Source: Terricaulis silvestris (lineage in GTDB: Bacteria; Pseudomonadota; Alphaproteobacteria; Caulobacterales; Aquidulcibacteraceae). Taken from it: 64,000 bases of DNA. Below are positions 33,604 to 41,999 of the stretch, piece by piece (within the stretch, counting starts at the first letter, position 1; each line of letters opens with the position of its first letter). A program made the translations under genes and the position numbers. The stretch lies in the NCBI RefSeq assembly GCF_009792355.1, contig NZ_CP047045.1, forward strand, positions 2,692,501 through 2,756,500, in the 5' to 3' direction. The notes under the pieces were generated by a model. The model was not told where the DNA came from, searched no databases, and was given only the letters and a program-made list of their open reading frames with translations.

Positions 33604-35244
33604 CTAGCGCGTCGGCGGGCGAGGCTCCACACGCAAACCGAGCATGGGCGCTATGCGCCGCAGCGTCCGCGCAACGACCGGCGCCGCGACCCGACCGCCG
33701 GCCGCGCCCTCACCCGTATCGTCGAGCGCAACGACGATGACAAAGCGCGGATCGTTGGCGGGAAAGATGCCGGCGAACGAGGAGAAATTGCGGCTTTCAT
33801 CGTAAGTCGCGGTGTCGGCGCCGAGTTTTTCGGCAGTCCCGGTTTTGCCGGCGATGGCGAGGCCGGGCACATCGGCGGCGCGGCCGGTGCCGCTGGTGAC
33901 GACGGCGCGCAGGTAGGCGTTCACTTGGCGCGTGACGTCGGGCGAGAAGATCACGCTGCGTTCGATCTCGGCGTCGGGCGCTTGGGCGATCAGCGTGGGT
34001 GCGACGCGGGCGCCGTTGTTGGTGAAGACAGTGTAGGCGCCGGCGAGCGACGCTTGCGTCGCGGCGAGGCCGTAGCCGAAGCCAAGGCCCGCGACATCGC
34101 GGCGGCCGCGTGCGTGCGGCGCGAGCGGCGCTTGGTTGCGGCCAAGTTCGAGCGTTGCGGGCGATGTGAGGCCGAGGCGTTCGAGGTAGCTGCGTTGGCG
34201 CGCGCCGCCGAGGCGGAGGGCCAAGCGCGCGGCGCCGATGTTGGAGGAATGAGCGAGGATGTCGCGCAACGTGGCGTTGGCGGGGACTGGGTCGTGGTCT
34301 TCGATGAGGCTGCCGTCGATGTCGAAGGGGCGTGTGAGATCGAACAGTTCGCCGCTGGTGGTCACCTCTTCCTGCAGCGCCATGGCGACGGTGAAGGGTT
34401 TGATGGTGGAGCCGAGTTCATGGAGATCGCCGGCGACGCGGTCGCGGCGTGCGGTGTCGATGGCGGCGCCGGCGGCGTTGGCGTCGTAGGTTGGCCAAGA
34501 GGCGAGCGCGTAAACTTCACCGGTGCGACCGTTGAGCAGAATGGCGGAGCCACCAGATGCGCCGGAGGCGCGGGCGGCGGCGTCGAGTTCTTCTTCGAGC
34601 GCGAATTGCATGCGCACGTCGAGCGAGAGCTGCACCGGGCGCCCCGCTGCGCCGGCGGCGCGGATTTCTTCGTCGAGGCCGCGCTCAACGCCGGAGAGTG
34701 GATTGAGATCGACGTCAGTGAAGCCCAGTGTGTGCGCTGCCAACGTGTTCTGCGGATAGACGCGGCGATCTTCTGCTTCAAAGCCGATGCCGCCAAGGCC
34801 GAGCGCGATGACTTGTTCGCGCTGGCTCGGCGTGAGGCTGCGGCGGAGGAAGACGAGCTGGCGCGAATTGTCCGAGAGACGACGGATGGTGGCGGCGCGA
34901 TCGAGTTCGGGGAAAATCGTGCGCAGCGCGTCGGCGGTTTCTTCCGCGTTCCAGACGCGGCGCGGTTCGGCGGTGAGCGCGAATGCGCGGACGGTGGTCG
35001 CCAAGAGCACGCCGTTGCGATCGACGATGTCAGCGCGGGGGATCGAGACGATGCCGGCGCGGCGCGGTTCGGCAAGCGGATCGCCGCTGAAGGCAAGTTG
35101 CACGGCGCGGCCGGCGAGCAAAAGCAGAAGCGCGAACACAGCGAGTGCGAGAAAGCGCACGCGGTTGCGCGCGGGCGCGGCTTCGGCCGGAAACTCAGGC
35201 AGCGCCTGATCGGCCGCGAACACAGTGGGTCCGAACGGTCTCAC
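33604..35244 (-). CDS. ftsI: Septal transpeptidase FtsI (penicillin-binding protein 3)
   Basis: Bitopic class B PBP that cross-links septal peptidoglycan. The 546-residue product has one transmembrane helix (about residues 29-50), a PBP dimer domain and the transpeptidase domain with the SxxK motif GSTIKP (Ser near residue 275), SSN near 333 and KTGTAEK near 465. The start is a GTG at 35244 overlapping the ftsL stop (GTGA). It is shorter than E. coli FtsI, mostly at the C-terminus, which is usual for this lineage. Confidence 0.95.
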   Translation of the reverse strand: MRPFGPTVFAADQALPEFPAEAAPARNRVRFLALAVFALLLLLAGRAVQLAFSGDPLAEPRRAGIVSIPRADIVDRNGVLLATTVRAFALTAEPRRVWNAEETADALRTIFPELDRAATIRRLSDNSRQLVFLRRSLTPSQREQVIALGLGGIGFEAEDRRVYPQNTLAAHTLGFTDVDLNPLSGVERGLDEEIRAAGAAGRPVQLSLDVRMQFALEEELDAAARASGASGGSAILLNGRTGEVYALASWPTYDANAAGAAIDTARRDRVAGDLHELGSTIKPFTVAMALQEEVTTSGELFDLTRPFDIDGSLIEDHDPVPANATLRDILAHSSNIGAARLALRLGGARQRSYLERLGLTSPATLELGRNQAPLAPHARGRRDVAGLGFGYGLAATQASLAGAYTVFTNNGARVAPTLIAQAPDAEIERSVIFSPDVTRQVNAYLRAVVTSGTGRAADVPGLAIAGKTGTAEKLGADTATYDESRNFSSFAGIFPANDPRFVIVVALDDTGEGAAGGRVAAPVVARTLRRIAPMLGLRVEPRPPTR

Positions 35245-35564
35245 TCGCGTGCGGCGCGCTGTTGCGGCGCGGGCAGTTTGGCGTCTAGCGCGGATTCCGG
35301 AAGCGCCTCGGAGCTTGAGCCGGTGGCGCTGCCGAGATGCTGTTCGGCCAGGTGTTCGACACGGCCTGGACTCTCAAGATGCGCGATCTCGGCGCGCAGC
35401 GCGCGGAGATCGGCTTCGCGCTCGTCGACGTCGTTCTGCAGCTGGCGCACATGCGCTTCGGCGCGCGCGGCGTCGGTCTTGGCTTTGTACAAGCCAATCG
35501 CGAGCACGACGACGAGCACGCCCGCCGCGATTTGCGCGTACCGGATCAATCTAGCTTTTGCCAT
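35241..35564 (-). CDS. ftsL: FtsL-like divisome protein
   Basis: The 107-residue bitopic protein has a transmembrane helix (about residues 9-25) followed by a coiled-coil heptad region (about 28-68, RLQNDVDEREADLRALRAEI) and a Pro/Ala-rich tail. FtsL sequences are poorly conserved; the call rests on size, topology, the coiled coil and the position between rsmH and ftsI. The ATG at 35564 lies within the end of rsmH (19-base overlap) and its stop overlaps the ftsI start. Confidence 0.85.
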   Translation of the reverse strand: MAKARLIRYAQIAAGVLVVVLAIGLYKAKTDAARAEAHVRQLQNDVDEREADLRALRAEIAHLESPGRVEHLAEQHLGSATGSSSEALPESALDAKLPAPQQRAARE

Positions 35565-36586
35565 TCGGCCTCCGCGCGCGGCGCGAGCGCCGGCGGTTCG
35601 AGTTCATCCCAGGCCGGCGCGTCGGTGCGCGTGGCCCAGCGCAAGCTGGCGGAACGCGCGCGCGGATTGACCGCGGTTTCGGCGTCGCTGGAAACGGTGG
35701 CCCGCTTGCGGTCGATGGCGAAACTCGGCGCGCGTTCGGGCGGGAGATCCGGCGCATAGCGCGAGCCCCGACCCTGCGCGTCGGCGCGTTCGGTGATGAA
35801 GTGCTTGACCATGCGGTCTTCGAGCGAATGGAACGACACGACGACAAGGCGTCCGCCTGGCTTCAGTGCGCGCTCGGCAGCGGAAAGCCCGCGCGCGAGT
35901 TCGCCGAGTTCATCGTTCACCAGCATGCGCAACGCTTGAAATGTCTTCGTCGCCGGATGTGTGCGCGCGCCTCTGCGGCCGCCGACGGAATCCTCCACCA
36001 GCTTCGCGAACGGCAGCGTGCGCGTGATCGCGCCGGCGGCGCGGGCTTGCACGATGGCGCGGGCGATGCGGCGGCTGTCGTCGTCTTCGCCGTAGCGATA
36101 GATCAGATCGGCGAGCGCACCTTCGCTCAGCCGGTTCACGGCGTCAGCGGCGCTCAGGCCTTCCTTCTCCATCCGCATGTCCAAGTCCGCGTCCTGCTGG
36201 AACGAGAAGCCGCGTTCGGCTTCGTCGAGCTGGAAGGACGAGACGCCGAGATCGAACACGACGCCGTCCACCAATTCGTCAGCGGCTAGATCGCCAAAGC
36301 GGCCTTGATGAAGCGTGAATTTACCTTTGGCGGACGCAGCTAATTCGGCCCCGCGGGCGATGGCGTCTGGGTCGCGGTCGTACGCAACGACGCGGCAATC
36401 CGCCTTGCCCAGCATTTCGCGGCTATAGCCGCCGCCGCCGAAGGTAGCGTCGACGTAGACGCCGCCATCCGTCAGCGCGAGCGCTTCCATCGCTTCCGCG
36501 AGTAGGACCGGGGCGTGGCTCAAAGGACACCGCCCGCGCGCCCAGCGCGCCGTTTGCTCCACTTGCGGATCGACATTGGCCAACAC
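35546..36586 (-). CDS. rsmH: 16S rRNA m4C1402 methyltransferase RsmH
   Basis: SAM-dependent enzyme methylating N4 of C1402 of 16S rRNA. The 346-residue product has the HAPVLLAEAMEAL start, motif I VDATFGGGGYSREML near residue 47, DLGVSSFQLDEAERGFSF near 118, TFQALRMLVNDELGEL and VVSFHSLEDRMVK. It is the first gene of the dcw cluster; in most bacteria mraZ precedes it, but here a GFA-family gene does. The start is a GTG at 36586; no ATG is available before the conserved HAPVLL segment. Confidence 0.95.
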   Translation of the reverse strand: MLANVDPQVEQTARWARGRCPLSHAPVLLAEAMEALALTDGGVYVDATFGGGGYSREMLGKADCRVVAYDRDPDAIARGAELAASAKGKFTLHQGRFGDLAADELVDGVVFDLGVSSFQLDEAERGFSFQQDADLDMRMEKEGLSAADAVNRLSEGALADLIYRYGEDDDSRRIARAIVQARAAGAITRTLPFAKLVEDSVGGRRGARTHPATKTFQALRMLVNDELGELARGLSAAERALKPGGRLVVVSFHSLEDRMVKHFITERADAQGRGSRYAPDLPPERAPSFAIDRKRATVSSDAETAVNPRARSASLRWATRTDAPAWDELEPPALAPRAEAEWQKLD

Positions 36587-36632
36587 TACAGCGAGTCCGG
36601 CTGCGCGCCCGCCTCGCCCGGCAGATTCACAC

Positions 36633-37028
36633 CTATTCGTTCAGGCTGCTGCGCGGCCTGTTCGGCAAGGCGGCATTGAGCTGCTCCCAGGCGAGCTTGT
36701 TCTCGACCCAGATTTCGACGGTAGGCGGGAACGCGTTGGGATCGTCGAATGTAACGGTGGTTATGTCGGTGTGATCCGGGCGCGAGTCGCGGCAGTAGAG
36801 CACGAGCGAACCGCAATTGGCGCAATGGCCCCAGCGAATGCCGGGTGACGAGGAATGCCACGCGACGTCGCCGCTGAGCTGTTCGAAAGCGGCGTTCTCG
36901 AAAACGGCCCAGGCGACGTTCACGCCGCCGGTGGCGCGGCGGCAGGATTGGCAATGGCAGAGCGTCGCCGCCAGCGGCGCGCCGTCAACGCGATAGCGCA
37001 CGCGACCGCAGAAGCATCCGCCTTCCAT
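36633..37028 (-). CDS. GFA/CENP-V-family zinc-binding protein
   Basis: The 131-residue cytoplasmic protein has the Gfa domain with the cysteine zinc sites GCFCGRVRY, CHCQSCRR and HCANCGS. The family includes the glutathione-dependent formaldehyde-activating enzyme and CENP-V-like proteins; many members have unknown substrates. The ATG at 37028 is fixed by GGAGG about 8 bases upstream; a longer open frame runs into rnpB. It lies between rnpB and rsmH and is oriented with both. Confidence 0.88.
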   Translation of the reverse strand: MEGGCFCGRVRYRVDGAPLAATLCHCQSCRRATGGVNVAWAVFENAAFEQLSGDVAWHSSSPGIRWGHCANCGSLVLYCRDSRPDHTDITTVTFDDPNAFPPTVEIWVENKLAWEQLNAALPNRPRSSLNE

Positions 37029-37052
37029 CGTGTCCTCCGTCCGCTCAAAAAT

Positions 37053-37425
37053 GCCAGTCGGCCTGTAAGCCGGGTTCTGTTCCGCTTGCGCGGTGACGAC
37101 CATTCCTCTGGACCGCGCGTCGCCGCACGGTTCTCGCGACCAACCCGAGCACAATCCGCGGACGGACCTGAGCCGAAGCTCGTGTGCTCCTATTCGGTCT
37201 TGCTCCCGGCGGGGCTTGCCGTGCCACCTTCCTTACGGTCGGCGCGGTGGGCTCTTACCCCACCGTTTCAGCCTTGCCTGTGCGTCTTGCGACGCCATCG
37301 GCGGTCTATTCTCTGTGGCGCTATCCCTAGAATTACTTCCGGCGGGCGTTACCCGCCGCCGTATCCGCGTGGAGCCCGGACTTTCCTCGAATGCTTGCGC
37401 ACCCGCGGCCGTCCGGCCGACTGGC
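37053..37425 (-). ncRNA. rnpB: RNase P RNA (M1, bacterial type A)
   Basis: On the minus strand the sequence contains the universally conserved P4 core GAGGAAAGTCCGGGCTCC, followed by CAGAGAATAGACCGCC, a GGTAAGAGCCCACCG block and the 3' consensus AGAGGAATGGTCGTCACC and ACAGAACCCGGCTTAC. The ends GCCAGTCGGCC (37415-37425 read on the minus strand) and GGCCGACTGGC (37053-37063) form helix P1, setting a length of about 373. It processes tRNA 5' ends as the ribozyme subunit. A TATATT about 7 bases upstream of the 5' end could be the -10 element, and a T-run follows the P1 helix at the 3' end. Confidence 0.95.
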
Positions 37426-37508
37426 GGGCGGAATATAGGCGCTGTCGTTGGCCGGCGATAGCGCGAACGTTCTCGACGCGCTGCGGGCGGAGGCGCACAG
37501 CTAGGTCC

Positions 37509-38054
37509 ATGCGGTCTCCGCGGGGCTTTACTGGTGCATTGGTGCTTTTGCTGGGCGTGCCGGCGACGATCGCTGTTGGCGCGCTGGGCGGCAGCGTCGA
37601 AATAGCGATCCACATCGCGCTAGGCGTAAGCTTCCTGCTGTTCGCCTCGGCAACGTTCGATTTCCCACTGCCGCGACCGATCACCTGGATCGCCTGCGCC
37701 GCGATCGGATTGCTTGGCGCGATCTTCTTGCTCCAAGCCATCAGCGAAGGTGTTCGGTCGCCGGCCCTGCACAACCTCGCTTTCGACATTCTGGGGCAAC
37801 GCCTGGAAAAGGTGTTGGGTTATACGTTCTTGGTCTGGTGCGCGGCCGCTGTGGTGATGGATTCATCCGGTTGGCGGCGCGTGCTCGGCGCCGTCGCGCT
37901 CGCTGCAACTTTCTGTGCTGAGAGTTACGCGCTCTACGCCGCGTCGACGGGCCAACAAGCGTCCGAAGCGCTGAAGCTCATCTATCTCGCGGTTTTCGTT
38001 TGGCTGTTGATCGAGTCCGCACGCAAGCGCGAAGCTAAATCACCACCGGCTTAA
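37509..38054 (+). CDS. Hypothetical integral membrane protein (about five helices)
   Basis: The 181-residue product has five or so hydrophobic segments spaced evenly with short loops and no recognised domain. The ATG at 37509 is the first after the rnpB region; the frame is open far upstream across rnpB but that part is RNA gene. AGG lies about 7 bases upstream. Its end overlaps the end of the convergent amidase gene by 20 bases. It may be a DUF-type membrane protein; function not recognised. Confidence 0.7.
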   Translation: MRSPRGFTGALVLLLGVPATIAVGALGGSVEIAIHIALGVSFLLFASATFDFPLPRPITWIACAAIGLLGAIFLLQAISEGVRSPALHNLAFDILGQRLEKVLGYTFLVWCAAAVVMDSSGWRRVLGAVALAATFCAESYALYAASTGQQASEALKLIYLAVFVWLLIESARKREAKSPPA

Positions 38055-38820
38055 GCCGCAGCACGGCGCCGATCAGGTTTAGGGTTTCTTCGTCGAGGAC
38101 ACCGTCGAGATTAGACGGGCGGAAGCGGCGCTGAAAGGCGACCACCGCGGCCTTCGTTCCAGTGTCGACGATGCCGCTTTGGGTGACGTCGTAGCCGAAC
38201 GCGGCGAGTTGGACTTGCGCGCGCGAGATGACGTCGTCGCTCGGTTCTTGCGCGGGCGCTTTGTCAGGCCAGATCGCGACTTCGGCGTCGGCTAAGCGCT
38301 TCCAGGGAAACTTTTCGCCAGGGTCGGCTTTGCGTTCGGTGGCGATGTCGGAATGGCCGACGACGCGGGAAGCATTGAGCGCAGGCCAGCGGGTGAAGAT
38401 GTCTTTGATGAGCGCGATGACGCTGTCGATCTGGGCATCGGTGTAATCAGGCAGACCGAAATCGTGGCCGCCGTTGACGATCTCGATGCCGACCGAGCGC
38501 GCGTTGACGTCGCCCTCGCCTTCCCAGCTGCCGCGCCCGGCGTGCCAGGCGCGATGCTCTTCCGGGACGAGGCTGTAGATCTTGCCGGCTTCATCGACGA
38601 CGTAGTGCACGCTGACTTTGGCGAGCGCCGCGTCCTTCATCACGTTCGCGCTTTGCCAGGGGCCTGGATAATTGCCGGCGACCGGTTCGGGATCGGTGAG
38701 GCGCGCGAGCGCGATCTCGGCGTCCTGCATGCCGGTATAGTGCAGCACGACGAGATCGATCGGGCGCGAGCGCGCGTCGAAATTGGGCGATGGGCGCTTG
38801 ATGTAGGAAAGCTCAGTCAC
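38035..38820 (-). CDS. N-acetylmuramoyl-L-alanine amidase with peptidoglycan-binding domain
   Basis: The 261-residue protein has an Amidase_2 zinc domain (about residues 15-175): LHYTG with the first His ligand, WHAG, and HSDIATERKADPG with the second His, plus the Asp/Lys segment. A PG_binding_1 helical repeat follows (about 195-255, AQVQLAAFGYDVTQSG and AVVAFQRRFRP). It cleaves the MurNAc-L-Ala amide bond, like AmiD/AmpD-type enzymes. No signal peptide is apparent, so it may be cytoplasmic (muropeptide recycling) or exported by another route. Confidence 0.9.
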   Translation of the reverse strand: MTELSYIKRPSPNFDARSRPIDLVVLHYTGMQDAEIALARLTDPEPVAGNYPGPWQSANVMKDAALAKVSVHYVVDEAGKIYSLVPEEHRAWHAGRGSWEGEGDVNARSVGIEIVNGGHDFGLPDYTDAQIDSVIALIKDIFTRWPALNASRVVGHSDIATERKADPGEKFPWKRLADAEVAIWPDKAPAQEPSDDVISRAQVQLAAFGYDVTQSGIVDTGTKAAVVAFQRRFRPSNLDGVLDEETLNLIGAVLRLKPVVI

Positions 38821-38853
38821 GACGCGCCTTATAGGGCGCCTCTCGCGCGAGCG

Positions 38854-39126
38854 TTACGACTTCCGTGTCGAGGTTTCGACAACCCAGCCATTCGGCGTGC
38901 GATGGGCTTCGAACACGCCAGGCGTGGACGGTTGCGGCGCACGAGCGCGGCGCGGCCAGATGCGCATCGCGAGTGCAGCGCCGGCGATCATCAGGCCGAC
39001 GACGACGGCGGCGAAGAAGGCAAACACGAACGCCAGAGCTGCACCGATCGCGAGCGCCAAAAGCCCTGCCGCGCGCAACAGGGCGCTTAGAGTGGCGGAA
39101 CCAAAGTCGGCGGCGTTTGCGGTCAT
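38854..39126 (-). CDS. Small membrane protein of unknown function
   Basis: The 90-residue product has an Ala/Gly-rich double hydrophobic segment (about residues 15-50) followed by a basic Arg/Pro stretch and a short soluble tail (FEAHRTPNGWVVE). No family recognised. A GGAG motif about 12 bases before the ATG supports the start. It lies between the amidase and the DjlA-like gene on the same strand. Confidence 0.6.
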   Translation of the reverse strand: MTANAADFGSATLSALLRAAGLLALAIGAALAFVFAFFAAVVVGLMIAGAALAMRIWPRRARAPQPSTPGVFEAHRTPNGWVVETSTRKS

Positions 39127-39208
39127 GGGCGGGGAGCTCCTCTGGACCAATATGGATGGGAAGCGTCAGTGATCAATGCGGCGCGCTTGGAGCGTGCTGG
39201 GGGCGTGG

Positions 39209-39901
39209 TTATTTCGCCTCTACACTCAACTCTTCACGGATGCGTGCGTAGGCGGCGTTGATTGCGGCGGTCTTGTCCCGCGCGATTTCCACAAACTCCG
39301 GCGGCGCGCCGCGCTGGAGCATGCGGTCGGGGTGGTTTTCCGCCGCGATGCGCCGCCAAGCGTGGCGGACTTCGTCCATGCTCGCGCCGGGCAGCAGGCC
39401 CAGGATCGCATAGGGATCGCCAGCGTTGGGACCGAGATTGGTGGCCTTGATCCGGCGGAATTCCATTTCGCTGAAGCCGAAATGGGAGGCGACCTCTTCG
39501 AGGTAATCGATCTCGGCCTGGGTCACGACGCCGTCGGCGCCAGCGATGTGGAACAGGCCGTCGAGGACGTCCTCGAGCAGGCAGGGCCGGGCGCGGTACT
39601 TGCGGCCGATCTGCTTTGCGTAGGATTCAAATCCTAGGACGGTTTGCTGGGCCAGGACAAAGGCGCGCCGGAAATGCTCTTCCTCGCCTGGGGGCGGACG
39701 AAAGACTTGGGCGGCAGCGGCCATTTCGGCTTCCGTGGTCATCCCGTCGGCCCTGGCCATTTTCGCGGCCAAACCGATCACGGCGGCGGTAAAGCCGACG
39801 TCATTGGGGCGCGGGGCGCATTCTTCGTTGAATTCAGGCGGATCGGCCTCCGGATCGAAGGCGTGGGCAGCCATTTCAACGATGTTGGACCAGACGGACA
39901 T
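39209..39901 (-). CDS. TerB and J-domain protein (DjlA-like)
   Basis: The 230-residue protein has an N-terminal TerB-like alpha-helical domain (about residues 35-155, two metal-like Asp/Glu helices including IAGADGVVTQAEIDYLEEV) and a C-terminal J domain (about 160-228) with the HPD motif (ENHPDRM) needed to stimulate DnaK. E. coli DjlA has an additional N-terminal membrane segment, which is not evident here. It would be a co-chaperone for Hsp70 in the cytoplasm. Confidence 0.9.
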   Translation of the reverse strand: MSVWSNIVEMAAHAFDPEADPPEFNEECAPRPNDVGFTAAVIGLAAKMARADGMTTEAEMAAAAQVFRPPPGEEEHFRRAFVLAQQTVLGFESYAKQIGRKYRARPCLLEDVLDGLFHIAGADGVVTQAEIDYLEEVASHFGFSEMEFRRIKATNLGPNAGDPYAILGLLPGASMDEVRHAWRRIAAENHPDRMLQRGAPPEFVEIARDKTAAINAAYARIREELSVEAK

Positions 39902-39987
39902 AGGGATATTGTCGCTGATGCTGCGCTGCAGCGCTAGTCCGATGCGATGGGCATGAAACCGCAGGCGACCGGCGGGGTTCCCCTCCC

Positions 39988-40557
39988 ATGAAGCTGCACC
40001 CCCTCTCCCGCGCCGCCCTGATTGCTCTCGCGATTTGCGCCGCGCCCCCGGCGATCGCTCAAGTCGGCGATCGCTTCTTCGTTGAAGTCGCGCAGACGGA
40101 AACGCCCGTGCCGCAAGGCGATGTGCTCGATGTCGCCGCGGCGACGGGCCAGTACACGCAGTTTCTCGCCGCGGTTCAGGCCGCGGGCTACGAAGAGACG
40201 CTACGCGGTGAAGGGCCGTTCACCATCTTTGCGCCAACCGACGAAGCGTTTCGTCAGATGCGCCGCTCCGAACGTGAGCGGTTGATGCAGCCGCAGAACC
40301 GCGAAGAGCTATTAGCGCTGCTCGCGTATCACGTCGTCGCCGAGCGCGTGACGACGCAGACCGTCGGCGGCGCCGTGGTGCGGCCGGAAGCGTCGAGCGG
40401 CTACCGCGTCACGATCGATGGGCGCGATGGTTTGCGCATCAACGATCAGCTGGTGGTGATGCCGGATGTCGAAGCGTCGAACGGCGTGATCCAAGGCATC
40501 AACACAGTGCTGTCGCCGCCGACGCTGATCGCGGACGCTGGCGAGAGCGGCCGCTAG
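39988..40557 (+). CDS. Exported fasciclin-domain protein
   Basis: The 189-residue product has a signal peptide (cut after AIA near residue 24) and one fasciclin (FAS1) domain (about 45-180) with the H1 motif GPFTIFAPTDEAF and the H2-type ending NGVIQGINTVLSP. FAS1 domains mediate adhesion or interactions at the cell surface. Its stop overlaps the convergent channel gene by 4 bases. Confidence 0.9.
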   Translation: MKLHPLSRAALIALAICAAPPAIAQVGDRFFVEVAQTETPVPQGDVLDVAAATGQYTQFLAAVQAAGYEETLRGEGPFTIFAPTDEAFRQMRRSERERLMQPQNREELLALLAYHVVAERVTTQTVGGAVVRPEASSGYRVTIDGRDGLRINDQLVVMPDVEASNGVIQGINTVLSPPTLIADAGESGR

Positions 40558-41456
40558 GCCGGCGGCGCGCCACCTCCGCGAAGGGCCGCCACATCGGCGC
40601 GGAGCGCGCGGACTTCATCCAGGATGCGCTGCTGCACAACGGCGGCGTCCTCCTGCGCGGTGGCGATCACTTCGACATCTTCCTGCACCTCGTCGATGTC
40701 TTGCTGAATCGCCTCGCGCGGCGCGTGTTGCACGGCTTCGACGATGACGCCAACGAACAGGTTCAACACTGCGAACGCCGCGATGATGGTGAAGCCCATG
40801 ATGAACACCCAGGCCCACGGATAGCGGGGCTGGAGTTGGTTGATGGTGTCGCCCCAGCCGTCGAACTGAGTGAGCGCGAAGAGTTTCAGTGCGCTTTCGC
40901 CGAGATCGCCGAAGCCGGGCTCGTTGTGAAAGAGCGTCGTCGCCATCACGGCGCCGATGTAGAAAACGATCGCGAGGATCGCGAACGTCGCCATGATGCC
41001 CGGCAGCGCGCTGAACAACGCTTCGACGACGCGCCGCATCTGCGGCACCGCGCTGATCAGACGGAAGACGCGCACCACGCGCAGCGTCCGCAACGCGGAG
41101 ATGGCGGGGTTCACCGCGACGTAGCTTAAGCCGACGACGATGATGTCGAAGATGTTCCAACCGCTGCGGAAGTATTTCGACGGACCTTGTGCGAAAAACT
41201 CAAGCACGAGTTCGGCGGTGAAGATCCAGAGGAAGTACATATTCCACTGCTCGATTTGAGCGTGGTACGCGTTGGTCTCGCCGAAGTGCGCGTCGTAGCC
41301 GAGGATCGCGGCGTTGGCGATGATGCAGGCGAGGATGAAGAGCTCCCACACGATGTTCTGTGTGAGCCAACGGAAAAGCGGAATGCCGCCGCGGTGCTTT
41401 GCTTTTGCCTTGCGCTTCACAGGCGCCTGCACGCCCGCCGCCGCCACATTGGCCAT
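40554..41456 (-). CDS. Voltage-gated cation channel (BacNaV-like, unusual filter)
   Basis: The 300-residue membrane protein has six helices: a voltage sensor with S4 arginines every third residue (ALRTLRVVRVFRL, about residues 121-133), a pore region and a C-terminal coiled coil (about 255-295). The filter reads Q-F-D-G-W-G-D (about 197-203) where BacNaV has T-L-E-S-W-S-M, so the ring Glu is replaced by Asp and a second Asp follows the Trp, as in Ca-selective engineered channels. Ion selectivity is therefore uncertain and may include Ca2+. The ATG at 41456 has GAGGGG about 8 bases upstream; an upstream GTG is less likely. Confidence 0.9.
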   Translation of the reverse strand: MANVAAAGVQAPVKRKAKAKHRGGIPLFRWLTQNIVWELFILACIIANAAILGYDAHFGETNAYHAQIEQWNMYFLWIFTAELVLEFFAQGPSKYFRSGWNIFDIIVVGLSYVAVNPAISALRTLRVVRVFRLISAVPQMRRVVEALFSALPGIMATFAILAIVFYIGAVMATTLFHNEPGFGDLGESALKLFALTQFDGWGDTINQLQPRYPWAWVFIMGFTIIAAFAVLNLFVGVIVEAVQHAPREAIQQDIDEVQEDVEVIATAQEDAAVVQQRILDEVRALRADVAALRGGGAPPA

Positions 41457-41540
41457 GTCGCTATCCCCTCGTTCGCGCGCCGAAATCCCCATTCCGGCGG
41501 CGCGAAGCTAGCGCGAGATCAAGTGCGATGAAACGGCGCG

Positions 41541-41711
41541 TTACTCCGGCGCGCGAGGTTCCCGGCCGGTGCGTGAGAGAATTTCCGAGATCGGCTGCAG
41601 CTTGGCTGAGCCGCCGCGCATTGAAGAGGGACGCGGACGAACGACACGCCCAAGGGCGTGAAAGACATTAGAGACCCAGGTGACCGGGCGACTGGACGTT
41701 TCAGTAGACAT
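41541..41711 (-). CDS. Small basic hypothetical protein
   Basis: A 56-residue frame begins at ATG 41711 with a weak GAG-type site about 7 bases upstream. The product is basic with a Pro/Arg segment; no domain or membrane helix. It sits upstream of the channel gene on the same strand. Weakly supported. Confidence 0.3.
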   Translation of the reverse strand: MSTETSSRPVTWVSNVFHALGRVVRPRPSSMRGGSAKLQPISEILSRTGREPRAPE

Positions 41712-41999
41712 CAAGCTCGCGCCTTTGCGCGCGCCCAAATCCGAAAATCGCGAACTGCGACCACTGATTCAGATCGAGGCAAGACTGATCATAGGTCTCG
41801 GCGGAAGAGAGTCGATTCAATTATTTTCCATTTTACTGTGAAGCCGCGGATTAATGCTGTGTCTATTAGTGATTTATCTTGTTTTTAGCCTCTGAATACT
41901 AATACGGATTGAATGCTAACAGTGCCGATTGATCACTTGGGAACTTCTGCTCATCTTACTCATTGTTAGCATCGGAACTTTGGAGACCGAGGAATTCCC
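41712..41999. promoter_or_regulatory. A+T-rich regulatory region upstream of the RHH gene
   Basis: This gene-free stretch is strongly A+T-rich from about 41815 to 41970. Near its end are inverted half-sites ATGCTAACAGTG (41913-41924) and CATTGTTAGCAT (41961-41972), one mismatch apart as inverted repeats, 36 bases between them and ending 27 bases before the ATG. They fit an operator for the small RHH protein encoded next, or another regulator. Confidence 0.55.

Noticed and set aside
33370-35670. Very long open frame on the plus strand opposite ftsI and murE
   Set aside because: It is antisense to two genes with all family motifs, is built of the GC-skewed third-position shadow and has no ribosome-binding site or recognised domain.
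36855-37508. Plus-strand open frame across rnpB
   Set aside because: rnpB core motifs are clear on the other strand; the true membrane gene begins after it at 37509.
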